Assembly: GCA_021613535.1 (NCBI GenBank)
Contig: CP075496.1
Span: 5,270,001 to 5,334,000 of the forward strand
Direction: 5' to 3'
Source of the DNA: Adineta vaga
Taxonomy: Eukaryota; Rotifera
DNA: 64,000 nucleotides
Shown: positions 52,463-64,000 of the stretch, in pieces
Numbering within the stretch: position 1 is the first letter of the stretch
Layout: each line of letters opens with the position of its first letter
Program-made: the position numbers and the translations under genes
The notes under the pieces: generated by a model
Database searches by the model: none
What the model was told of the DNA's origin: nothing
The model's input: the letters and a program-made list of their open reading frames with translations, nothing else

Positions 52463-55372
52463 CTATAAAAAAAAAAGTTATTACGAGCGTAACTAAATAC
52501 ACTATGAACTTACAATTCTTGTCAATGAATCTCCTCTTGGTCGATCAGGTGATTCATGTCGGTTTCTTTCTCTAAAACAAGATCGAGTATTATCTTATTT
52601 ATCATTGTTGTTGTTGCTGCATGTCTTACGGCGAAGATTTTGCTTTCGTGGTTCTTGATGGAGTCGAAACAAAATCTTCACCATCACTGTCGGCAGCTCG
52701 AAATCTATCGCTGCGAGATGGTGATTTCGATCGAGCTCGAGAATCGAACGATCGATCTTGATTTTTATCAATTTCATTGCGATTTAAATAACCACGTAAT
52801 GAAGCTTGAACAGTTTTTAAGGCATTCTATCAATAGTTCAAAATAAATTTGCTACTATCTTAAACTCTTCAAGTATTACTTCATTTAAATTATTCGGTGA
52901 TGACGGCCGATTTTTCATTGTACCACTACCAGGTCTTCCAAAAGTGGGACTTGCAGTTGATGATAGTATTTCTGATGGTTTCTAATAGTAACAACAAACA
53001 AAAAACGAGAATTCATTGTCAAAATATCAGATCGATGTTGTGCTTGAAGTATAACTTACCGCTGAGGAACCGAGTTTTGAACTCCACTAAATAAAGATAA
53101 ATAAATTTGACTGATAATATTAAGAAATACGAGCTTTTACTTTGTCCAGATTTACTTGTCTCATTTTTGCTGGATCTTGTAATGGCTTTTTACGTGATTT
53201 ATCATGACGTCGCCATTCTCGTTGAATGACAGTAGCAGCATGTTTTTCTCGGAAACTTTTCACACGTCTATCATCTTCTCTAGAAAATGAAGACATGAAT
53301 ATTTATTTTCTTTAGAAAACGAAAAAAGCATTCAATCTTACGGCGTCCAATTCTTATTACGTATATTTTTTGTCGAAAGTTTCAACGGTATAACTGCTTT
53401 TTTCTCAGTGAATGAAGAATTAGGCGATCCAGTACGAGATCGAATTTGTCCACTTGATCTTCCAAACGAAGTATTTACTCTAATGAAGCTATAAAACATC
53501 GTTTCAATCAAATTTTTCTTCTTACTTTTCTGAACCTGAAAAAGGTTCCTCGTCTGAGGAACCACGACGAGGCGCGCCCTTCGATAGTTGTGATATTGGT
53601 TTGCGTTCAAGAGGCGATTGAGTTCGTTGTGTAATAGGCGTTCTCGGTCTAATATCTCCACGTATTTCATCATCGTATCTTGATAATGGTGACGAACGAC
53701 CTCCTGGTTTCTGTTTATATTTATCATGTTCACGTTGCATATTCTCAAGATCATCATTAGTTCGTTCGAGTTTTTTCCGAAGTTGATCTCGTTCACGTTT
53801 TATTTCTTCGAGATCTTCATTAGCTTGATCAAATCTATCCCGAAATTGATCACGTTCACGTCGCATTTGTTTAAAATCATCTTTCATTTGCTCAAGTTCA
53901 TGTTCGTAATGTTCACATTCTCTTTGAAGTTTATCAAATTTTTGGTTAAGTTCTTTATCATTACCACGATCCTATAAATATTAAACTCATGTAAGAAGCT
54001 ATTTAATAATGATCAATAATAGTCTACTGTTCATTATATATGCACTCAAAGAAAAGTATCGTAGACATAGGTTAGGTGCCGAAAGGAAAACATACCACTG
54101 AACGTGAAGATAGCTGACCAATGTGTCCGCCTTTTTCAAAATCATCGATTCTTTTCTTTAAACTTTCATTTTCTGTTTTTAATTCATCTTTTTCTCGGTG
54201 TAATTTTCGTACAGCATTCTTTTGTTCTTCATTCAATGAAGCCATATAATCACTAAATAATATACATTAAAATTAATTTCAATTCTTTAAGAACAACATC
54301 TTGTCTCGTTTACTTTTGAATCAAATTCGATCTTGCTACTTTTTGTCGTTCTAATTCACTGAATAGTGCACGATTTTGTATTTCAAATTCTGTACTTTTC
54401 GTCCATCTGGGATCACTTTTCATTTCACTAGATTTGAAAAAGATATCAATATATCTTAGCTTTTATTGATATCCATACTCAATCGTTGTTTCTTTCTGTT
54501 TCAATTGAGATTCCAATTTGAATACTCGTTGTTTTAAGCTCATTACGACATTCTAAAAATAAAGATAATCGATTAGTTCGAAAGAAAAAGCAAAAAAAAA
54601 GAACAACGAACTGCTGTAGATGAATTATTATTTCGATCTGTTGATGGTCCAGTTAATGTTCGTCGTAAATCTCCATCCTGAAAGAATAGTTTTCATAAGA
54701 GAGTACATTTATTCAGTGGTATACTTTATTTGTATTGTATAGAGCATCGATTTCTTTCATTTTTCGTACATTATCTTCTTCCAATCGTCGAATTTTTGCA
54801 CGAAAATTACTATTTTCTTCTCGTAATGTTTTCATTTCCTGTATTAGAATAGAAAAAACAATCTCTGTGAAATAATTTTAACAAAATTTTAAATCGAACT
54901 TGTTTTAATGATTGTATTTCGTCATAATAATCTTCTTGTGCTTTATATTTTGGATTTCCCATTGTCGATCGATTGACTACGGATACATAAAACATAATTA
55001 AATCAAATTGAAAAGAAAAATCATGTGATCTTACCACTATTTCTCGGAGTCATTTCACTTGCACTTTTTGTACGTGGAATATTTTTTGCTAACATCAATT
55101 CAGTTGGAATTGAAGAATCTTGTTGTGTTAAATGTCGTAAATAATCAGGTGTACTTCGATATGCAAAATCAATATCATCCGTAGAATTTAAATGAGTGAA
55201 TGTTTTCCGTTTTTTATTCATATATCCCGTTAACCCTTAAGATAAAACAAACAATTTCAATTAGATTAAAGTTTTTCTCTTGAATTCAAATACCTCGACC
55301 AGAAGGTAATTGTTCAATATAAATTTCACGTGCATTCTTCATTCGTACTCCTCCATTGCTCATTTTTGACAT
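51251..55372 (-). CDS. IQCE: IQCE-like ciliary Hedgehog-pathway protein
   Basis: Twenty-four exons on minus encode 917 aa (total length an exact codon multiple): 55372-55294, 55235-55035, 54976-54900, 54838-54725, 54677-54612, 54552-54479, 54427-54314, 54252-54096, 53971-53526, 53479-53342, 53279-53141, 53086-53060, 52981-52880, 52826-52630, 52571-52514, 52462-52372, 52322-52264, 52208-52112, 52061-52003, 51934-51838, 51785-51730, 51672-51576, 51519-51461, 51400-51251. The N-terminal third follows human IQCE: EDYYDEIQSLK, AKIRRLEEDN, LRRTL, SLKQRVFKLESQLKQKETTI. A strong coiled coil follows, then two IQ motifs (AATVIQREWRRHDKSRK; ALKTVQASLRGYLNRN). IQCE tethers the EvC complex in the proximal cilium. 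The Ser/Arg/Pro tail is built from repeated exon pairs and ends in an acidic stretch. An acceptor-like AG lies 9 bases before the ATG. Confidence 0.88.
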
Positions 55373-56186
55373 GATGATAGTCTGAAGATATATTGATCGA
55401 AGAATTACGTGTAGATATGCATTTTATTGGTACTATGGAAACAACAACCATTATGAAAGATCATCAACAAGAGACGACCTCTATCAAAATTTTTTTTCAG
55501 AAGTCACTCGTAATTTAGAGCGACGCGATTAAAAAACTATTGATGATTCTGATTTTCTAGGAAGAGAAGCAACAGAGAGAGTTCCTTATTATGTGTATCT
55601 CTCAAACAGTATGATAAGACTATTTGTTAGAAAAAGCAAAAACTATGTTGAATTCTTGTTTTATTCATCTTTTCACTTTCACCTTTAACCGAGCATTGTC
55701 CTTGTATCAGTCAAATAATGTGTCATAACTGTTTGAAAAACTTGAAAAAGATAAAGTATGATTATTATCATAGATTACTTGTTAAATGAGATCATGGTTC
55801 TTCAAAGAACTATTATCGTATTCTCTTCTAATTAAATTGAATGCCTATATGCATCGTTTTTGTTGATCAGTTTTTATGCTATCTAGAAAATCAAACATAT
55901 CTTCTTTGACAAAAGAATAGACAACTTCAGATACAAGTAGTTAAATATTCTGCTCGTGTGCCTATCTTCTATTATTTGTATTTGATTATCATTCATATCG
56001 AATGCACTATGTAACACTAACAACAGTCCTTCATTCGTCTCTTCTTTTTCTTTCACTTCACTACCTCTTCTCGCTCATATGGAGGCATAGATATATACAT
56101 AAAAACTAAGAAATATATAGGAGACATCTGGTGTAACCTTTTTCTATTTCTTCTTTCAATAAAAGTTTTATTTCGTATCTGTTAAC
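55373..56186. other. Divergent promoter region, IQCE / ALT
   Basis: An 814-bp AT-rich spacer between divergent start codons. No coding exon seen. An acceptor-like AG occurs at 55383-55382 on minus, just before the IQCE start. Confidence 0.6.
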
Positions 56187-58139
<1,953 letters not shown>

Positions 58140-59352
58140 ATTTTGTTTTTTTTTGTTAAAAAAATGCATCTATATGATCAAATTGATTTTCGAAAGATAA
58201 TAATATCGATTGAATATACATCTTTCCTCATCATACTGATTCATGAATTGTAATCTGTATAGTTAGTTAGGAAAATTTCACAAAACAACAGAAAACGGTA
58301 ATTTGATAAAAATAAAAAATAATACATCTACGAATTTTTTTTTCAAACGAGATCATCTTAACCATATCTTGAAAACTCTCTGGTTAATACTATGTCCTAT
58401 AGAAGCCTTTCAAGATTATTCTTCTTTTATTTGCCGTATTAACGGATGTTTTCTAGTATGATCTCATTTTTATTTTTTGTTGTTCTATAATTAGTAGTTT
58501 TATTTGTCTCCCTTTCTAACACACTCCTAAACACGTTTGTTATTCTCATCGTAGAGTTGGTCTCTCCTATTTCTAAGGTTAGAGACCTTATCAAAGCAAT
58601 AAATAAAGACGTATTCTCATTCTTGTCGTAGAACCATTCGTTCTTTTTTCAGCTTTGTCATGCTGAGAGTGTTCTTCGTACATAGAAAGGCAAGAGATTA
58701 CATTCAGTAGTATTATATGGGATGTCGCAGAATACGAAGTTATTATCGTAAAATAAGACTTTTGCTTTGTCATGATGATTGTTAAATTTTTCTTCATTTT
58801 CGATTCTTGTATAAAAACCGATTTATACGTTTCTCTTTGAATTATAAAATACGAAAACATATAAGTTAAATACTTTAAGACAATAACTCATTCGTATTTA
58901 ATTGTGAAAATTATATTATTTTGTATTATTTTGATATATAAGTGTAAGTACATTTAATTCTTTTTCTATTAGTTAAAAACATTTATCGAATTTATGATTC
59001 GATCATTTTTCAAGGTTTGTTTTCAAGACATCTATATATTCTTCCAGAAGACGTTAGCGACATTACTATTCTCGTATGATAGATTGAGAGGAAAGATGTA
59101 AGCACTTATCGATTCTTTCCCATATAGTTATTCTTCTGAAGCAAAAATTTTTCAAGATAACTTCCCTTATCGACTAAAACCTAAGACAAATTGATACGAT
59201 TTGGATTCACATACATACACACACACCTCTTCTATTCTTTTCCTTTTGTTATCGATAAGAACATATATATATATATATAAAGATAACATGCTCTTATTTG
59301 AAAAAAAAAACATTCACATATCATTCATCCTTTTCTTAATAGAGAATCTATC
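58140..59352. other. Intergenic region, ALT to Gss
   Basis: This 1.2-kb AT-rich spacer has no supportable gene. A TA run at 59263-59277 lies about 75 bp before the Gss start. I saw no terminal inverted repeats or transposase remnants that could mark an insertion boundary of the foreign-looking Gss gene. Confidence 0.55.
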
Positions 59353-61215
59353 ATGTTACAAAATCAAAATCAACTCGTACCATTTAATAAAGTTCAAGGA
59401 GTTGCATCGACAAATGTACATGCATATTCCAATGGTGATGATGATTTTTTCTCTGTTGAACGTCATTATTTACATGGGATTTTTATGGGTTTCAAATGGC
59501 AATGTGTTGAATTTGCTCGTCGATGGTTATTAATGCGTAAAAGTTGTGTCTTTCCACCAATTCCATGTGCGGCTGATATGTGGAACGATTTGAAATATGT
59601 CGAATGTGTTATCGATGGTAAACAATTTTCATTAAAATGCTATCCAAATGGTTCACCGCATTCTCCTAAACCTGATTCATTATTAATCTATCCTCGTAAT
59701 GAACAATTTCCATATGGTCATGTTGCAATTATTTGTGATATTGTACCTGGTTTTATACGTATTGCTGAACAGAATTATATTTATCATAGTTGGTCAGATA
59801 ATTATGCACGTGAAATATCTTTAAAATGTAAAGAAGATGGAAATTATTATATAGAAGATGAAGATGAAATATGTGGATGGATAGAAATTGATGATAATAA
59901 TCAATTGAAACCATTAGATGAAACACGACTTGATTTAATTTTAAAACAATATCAAAAAGCAACACCAATTGGTAAATTAGAACGTTCATCCATAACTGAT
60001 AAAAGTTTTCATTTAATTGATCATTGGTTAAATGAAGAAGATCCTGCGGAGAAATATTTTATAAAATTATATGGACCTAATTTAATTCGTGCTGATACGG
60101 ATACTTTACCTTATTATAAAGTTGATCAAGATTTAACTTTATCAATTGGAAGTACATCGAATGAATTACATCAAATGTTTTTAGATGCAACGAATTATGT
60201 TGTTGAAAATGATGATTTATTGAAACGATTTTGTATACCTGAAGTTTTCTGGCCAAAACTTCGTCAATCATGGTTAAATGAAAAAGATTTAAGTCTAACT
60301 GGACGATTTGATTTAGCTTTTGATGGTCAACAATTGAAAGTTTTCGAATATAATGCTGATAGTGCATCAGCTTTATTTGAAATTGCTGTTATTCAAGAAA
60401 AATGGGCACAAGCAGTCAAACTTGATCATACATTCATGTCGGGATTTCAAATTCATCGTTTATTATTGAAAAATTGGCAATTAATTTGTACAAATTTAAA
60501 TGTTAAACGTGTTCATTTACTGATTGATGATGATCAAGATGAAATCTTAACATCTTTATATATGCAATATGTTTTAAAACAAGCAAATATTGATTCGAAA
60601 TTATGTATTTTATACAATGATTTATTTTGGAAAGATTCGAAAATTGTAGACAATGAAGGTTATGAAGTTGAATTAGTTTGGAAAACATGGATGTGGGAAA
60701 GTATATTTAGTGATTATCTTGAAGGAGAAAAAACAGGAAAATTAAATGAAAAAATAAATGGACAACATCCGCGTCTATGCGAAATCCTATTAAATGATCA
60801 GATTAAAGTTATTGAACCTCTATGGAAAGTTATTCCAAGCAATAAAGCAATTCTACCTGTTCTATGGTCAATGTTTCCTAATCATCCACATCTTCTACGT
60901 AGTGAATGGACACTACCTGATGATTTAAAACAAAATGGATATGTTAAAAAACCAATTGTTGGACGTTGTGGACATAATGTCACATTATATGGTGCGAAAG
61001 GAGATTCTATACTTGATGAAACACAAGGTAAATTTACTGATCGCGATTTTATTTATCAACAATTATTTTCTTTACCAAAATATGATGATTATTATGCAAT
61101 ATTTGGTAGTTGGATAATTCATGGTCTATTTTCAGGATTTGGAATACGTGAAGATAAAAAATTGATTACCGATGCCGACAGTCCAGTAACAGCATGTTGT
61201 ATAGTATGGAGATAG
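59353..61215 (+). CDS. gss: Bifunctional glutathionylspermidine synthetase/amidase
   Basis: A single uninterrupted ORF of 620 aa, almost exactly the length of E. coli Gss (619). The N-terminal amidase (CHAP-type) domain keeps FKWQCVEFARR (Cys51), GHVAII (His123) and RIAEQN (Glu139), with the same 72- and 16-residue spacing as E. coli Cys59, His131 and Glu147. The C-terminal ATP-grasp synthetase keeps TGRFDL, LKVFEYNADSAS, VWKTWMWE, SNKAILPVLWSMFP and KPIVGRCG. The enzyme ligates glutathione to spermidine using ATP, and the amidase hydrolyses the product; trypanothione synthetase of kinetoplastids is a relative. It is rare in animals. Base composition and codon use match the neighbours, but the lack of introns over 1.86 kb is unique here, which suggests an old, ameliorated horizontal acquisition. 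Start is the first ATG that gives full domain length. Confidence 0.96.
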   Translation: MLQNQNQLVPFNKVQGVASTNVHAYSNGDDDFFSVERHYLHGIFMGFKWQCVEFARRWLLMRKSCVFPPIPCAADMWNDLKYVECVIDGKQFSLKCYPNGSPHSPKPDSLLIYPRNEQFPYGHVAIICDIVPGFIRIAEQNYIYHSWSDNYAREISLKCKEDGNYYIEDEDEICGWIEIDDNNQLKPLDETRLDLILKQYQKATPIGKLERSSITDKSFHLIDHWLNEEDPAEKYFIKLYGPNLIRADTDTLPYYKVDQDLTLSIGSTSNELHQMFLDATNYVVENDDLLKRFCIPEVFWPKLRQSWLNEKDLSLTGRFDLAFDGQQLKVFEYNADSASALFEIAVIQEKWAQAVKLDHTFMSGFQIHRLLLKNWQLICTNLNVKRVHLLIDDDQDEILTSLYMQYVLKQANIDSKLCILYNDLFWKDSKIVDNEGYEVELVWKTWMWESIFSDYLEGEKTGKLNEKINGQHPRLCEILLNDQIKVIEPLWKVIPSNKAILPVLWSMFPNHPHLLRSEWTLPDDLKQNGYVKKPIVGRCGHNVTLYGAKGDSILDETQGKFTDRDFIYQQLFSLPKYDDYYAIFGSWIIHGLFSGFGIREDKKLITDADSPVTACCIVWR

Positions 61216-61900
61216 ATCACGAGAGATTTCTTGTCGTTTTTTGTTAGTTTAACTTCATGTTTTAACGTCAACCAAATAATTAAGAAAATATTCCATTTCG
61301 TTGTATAACCTCTCTTCTATTTTTAGTATCTTTTATCGGTTGTTTATGTGCTTAATATATATACATATACATATATTTGAAATAGTTATTCATGGATGTA
61401 TTGAAAAACTAAATATCGACTTGAAACTACAAAGTCAAATAACTATCCGAACTCTGATATAATTCAGATTTATCAATCGATATTCTACGTTGAATGACAT
61501 TCTATTAGTAAATAAAGTCAGATTAATATTTTTAGCTCATTAGCACTTCTATTTCTTATTAAAGCAACGGGCAAAAAATTTCTCCAAGGTAGAGCAATAC
61601 GTCAGGTGTGTACAACAGAGGTCACTAGTTAATTAAGTAAAAGTAAAAAAATTAATCATACAAGATAAAATAAGTAAATCATATAAAAAGAATTCTTTCT
61701 TCCATCATAATTATCTCGGTTGGTTTTTTTTTACCAAATATTATGAGTTAATGAATATATTTTTTATGGTCATTGCTAAGCAATAGTATAAAGAAAATGG
61801 TTGTCAACATTTCGAGACATTAAATTGCAAAAAAAGAAACACTGTGTTAGTGTTTTGTTACTCTTCTTTCTCGTCATCACAAACTAAACGATCGTACACA
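61216..61900. other. Intergenic region, Gss to CFAP52
   Basis: A 685-bp AT-rich spacer with TA-type runs near 61357-61375. No gene or RNA is recognised. Confidence 0.6.
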
Positions 61901-64000
61901 ATGACAACCACTAATAATCAGCCCGAACGACTTGATACATTACAAAGACTTGAACTTGAATCAACTATTGGATTTGAAGGTGAATATCTTTCTCATCATA
62001 AAATGAATCTTCTTCGGGTTGGAAATGTTTATTTTTGTCTATTGATACTTTAGGAAAAATTCCTCATGGTCTTAAATTACACCCCGATCGTATTCATATG
62101 GTTTATCCATTAGGATGCAATTTAGTTATTGAAAATTTACAAACACGACAACAAGAATTTCTTCTTGGACATAATAATAATATTTCATGTGTCACAATTT
62201 CAAATAATGGCAAATATATTGCTTCAGGTCAAGTAACATTTATGGGTTTTAAAGTAAATTTTTCATCTCACTTCTGTTTTACTGTAAAAAAATGTATTTG
62301 GTGAAATTCTTTTCTAGGCTGATATCATTGTTTGGGATTATGCAAATCGTGAACCATATGCTCGTCTTGTTTTACATAAAGTCAAAATTGAAGATTTAGT
62401 TTTTTCAGCATCCGATCGTTTTTTGATTTCACTTGGTGGACAAGATGATGGTGCTATTATTGTTTGGAATATTGATACGAAAGAACCCGTATGTGGTAGT
62501 CCAGCTCAACATAAAAGTGCGGGCATTACTTATTGCTTAGCTGCATCGAAAGAAGATGATTTACAATTTTATAGCGCTGGAAAGTAAGTCAAGAAATCGA
62601 ATGATCGTCTTATATCATAAATATATTCCGAAATTTAGTGGTACTATTCGATTCTGGCAATTAGATGTAGCTAATCGAAAAATTCGAGCAACTGATATCA
62701 ATACAGGTGTCATTAAACGTATTGTCAAATGTATGACTGTATGTAAATCAAACGTTTGAATTGATAGACAGAAAAAGAAGGCGTCTAATATTTGCTATCT
62801 GTAGGTATCACCCGATGGTATACATCTCTATTGCGGAACAACAACAGGTGATATACTTATGATCTATATTCCGGCTACTCAATTTAAAACAATGGGACCT
62901 GAAAAGAAAAAATATTCGATGGGTATTACGGCCATGCAAGCATTAGTGAATGGTGATGTTTTAATTGGAACAGGCGAAGGAAAAATTCATTTGACAGAAA
63001 AAGAAACATTCAAATCGTTAAAGTAGGCTTTAACCAAGATTAAAAAAATAAATTGTTAATCTTCGGTCTTTCATCGTAGATCTTTACAAGCATTGGGTGA
63101 AGTTACTTCATTGGCATTGAGAGGAGAAGGTCACATGGTATGTTATGTTCCTAATCACATTTAGTAATAAAATATACAGAAGATGGTTAAACTATTTTGA
63201 GAGTACCATACATTTTTCTAATTGGTACCATTACTTGAAACTTGCGATTGTTTTATGTAGATTTTTATTGGCACAGATCGATCACATATCTATAAAGTAA
63301 ACTATGGTGATTGGAAAATGGAATTAATTAATACATGTCATAATTCACCAATCAATGATGTTGCTTTTCCATTGTAAGTGTCGAATAATAATTCAAGAAT
63401 ATATGTATAAATCTCTCATTTTATTTCTCAGTGGTACTTCGGAGTTATTTGGTACATGTAGTTATCAAGATATTCGGTAAATGAGAAGAAAAATCCTTTT
63501 CAAATGTTACCATTTCCTCTAATTTTAGTATATGGCATGCACCAACTGGAAATGAATTATTACGAATTTCTCAAGCAAACAAAACATGTAATTCCCTTTG
63601 CTTTACTCGTGATGGCAAAATGATCGTTAGGTAATACAAAGATTTCATTGTATTTATGAAAAATGAACGTTTTTTTTATACATCTAGTGGTTGGGATGAT
63701 GGTCGTATTCGTGCATTTTATCCTGAATCAGGTCGTGAAATGTTTACTATCAATGATGCACATCATCGTGGTGTTACAGCCGTTGCTGTTACAAATGATT
63801 GCCGTCGTATAATTAGTGGCGGTGGTGAAGGTATGATTCGAGTTTGGCAAATCAATGCCAAGTCACAAGAACTATTAGCAACAATGAAAGAACATAAAAA
63901 TGCCGTTGTTTCGATTCGTATCAATAAATCTGATACAGAATGTGTTACAGCATCACTCGATGGTACTTGTATCATTTGGAATTTGAAGTAAGAAAAATGA
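61901..64000 (+). CDS. CFAP52: CFAP52 (WDR16), 3' truncated by window end
   Basis: Eleven exons are visible: 61901-61979, 62054-62253, 62318-62583, 62639-62738, 62805-63022, 63080-63137, 63261-63373, 63432-63476, 63529-63630 and 63688-63987, the last ending at a donor GTAAGA; the first exon carries LELESTIGFEG. That makes ten in-window exons with the gene continuing beyond 64000. The protein tracks human CFAP52 throughout: VYPLGCNLVI, IASGQVTFMGFKADIIVWDY, CGTTTGDIL, ALRGEGH, FGTSELFGTC, SGGGEGMIRVWQI and ECVTASLDGTCIIWNL, giving successive WD40 blades of two beta-propellers. About 490 residues are present; the human protein has about 620, so the last blades are missing. It is a microtubule inner protein of motile-cilium doublets. 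Confidence 0.95.

Noticed and set aside
53726-53977. Plus-strand ORF rich in Phe/Ile/Leu
   Set aside because: It is the antisense shadow of the charged coiled-coil exon of the IQCE-like gene.
59201-59533. 110-codon ORF overlapping the start of Gss
   Set aside because: It lies out of frame with Gss and shares most of its length with the Gss coding sequence; Gss is strongly supported by homology.

Overview
This is a eukaryotic, animal nuclear window: AT-rich DNA with many short (about 45-80 bp) GT-AG introns. I rebuilt the gene models by joining frames across splice sites and checking that the phases agree. Rootletin, Par-3, a Pax factor, IQCE, CFAP52 and SDHC indicate a metazoan. The low GC, tiny introns and a full-length, intronless bacterial-type glutathionylspermidine synthase among intron-rich animal genes suggest a bdelloid rotifer. 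That taxon is inferred from style and gene content and was not tested by alignment.

Layout, left to right. (1) 1-3608 +: end of a protein with two or three MATH-like beta-sandwich regions and a coiled coil; 5' end unresolved. (2) 4492-5790 -: F-BAR (PACSIN-like) protein without an SH3 domain. (3) 9513-13700 +: Par-3 (CR1 plus three PDZ domains) with an apparent one-base frame break in its last exon. (4) 17357-18627 +: PA-TM-RING ubiquitin ligase. (5) 20863-22669 +: PTB-like/polyQ/coiled-coil protein. (6) 22834-23672 -: SDHC. (7) 24499-29994 +: a compact same-strand trio, TDP-43-like, PRMT1-like and mitochondrial Obg GTPase MTG2. (8) 30026-31129 -: uracil-DNA glycosylase, tail-to-tail with MTG2. 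(9) 33180-46749 +: rootletin, 33 exons, with a small antisense membrane-protein ORF and possible alternative first exons inside its 2.9-kb intron. (10) 49046-51067 +: Pax-2/5/8-like factor. (11) 51251-55372 -: IQCE-like protein whose tail is a tandem array of duplicated exon pairs. (12) 56187-58139 +: alanine aminotransferase. (13) 59353-61215 +: glutathionylspermidine synthase. (14) 61901-64000 +: CFAP52, cut by the window end.

The genes are functionally mixed, as usual for an animal chromosome. Three belong to ciliary biology (rootletin, IQCE, CFAP52), one to polarity (Par-3), several to RNA, protein or DNA maintenance (TDP-43, PRMT1, UNG) and two to mitochondria (SDHC, MTG2). Gss would give the animal bacterial or kinetoplastid-style glutathione-polyamine chemistry. 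No tRNA, rRNA, CRISPR array or recognisable transposon was seen.

The best targets for follow-up are the Gss gene, the IQCE exon-pair array, the nested ORF and internal starts in the rootletin intron, the Par-3 frame break and its ATGA-overlapping upstream ORF, the Pax factor with an eroded homeodomain, and splice-acceptor-like sites a few bases before several start codons.
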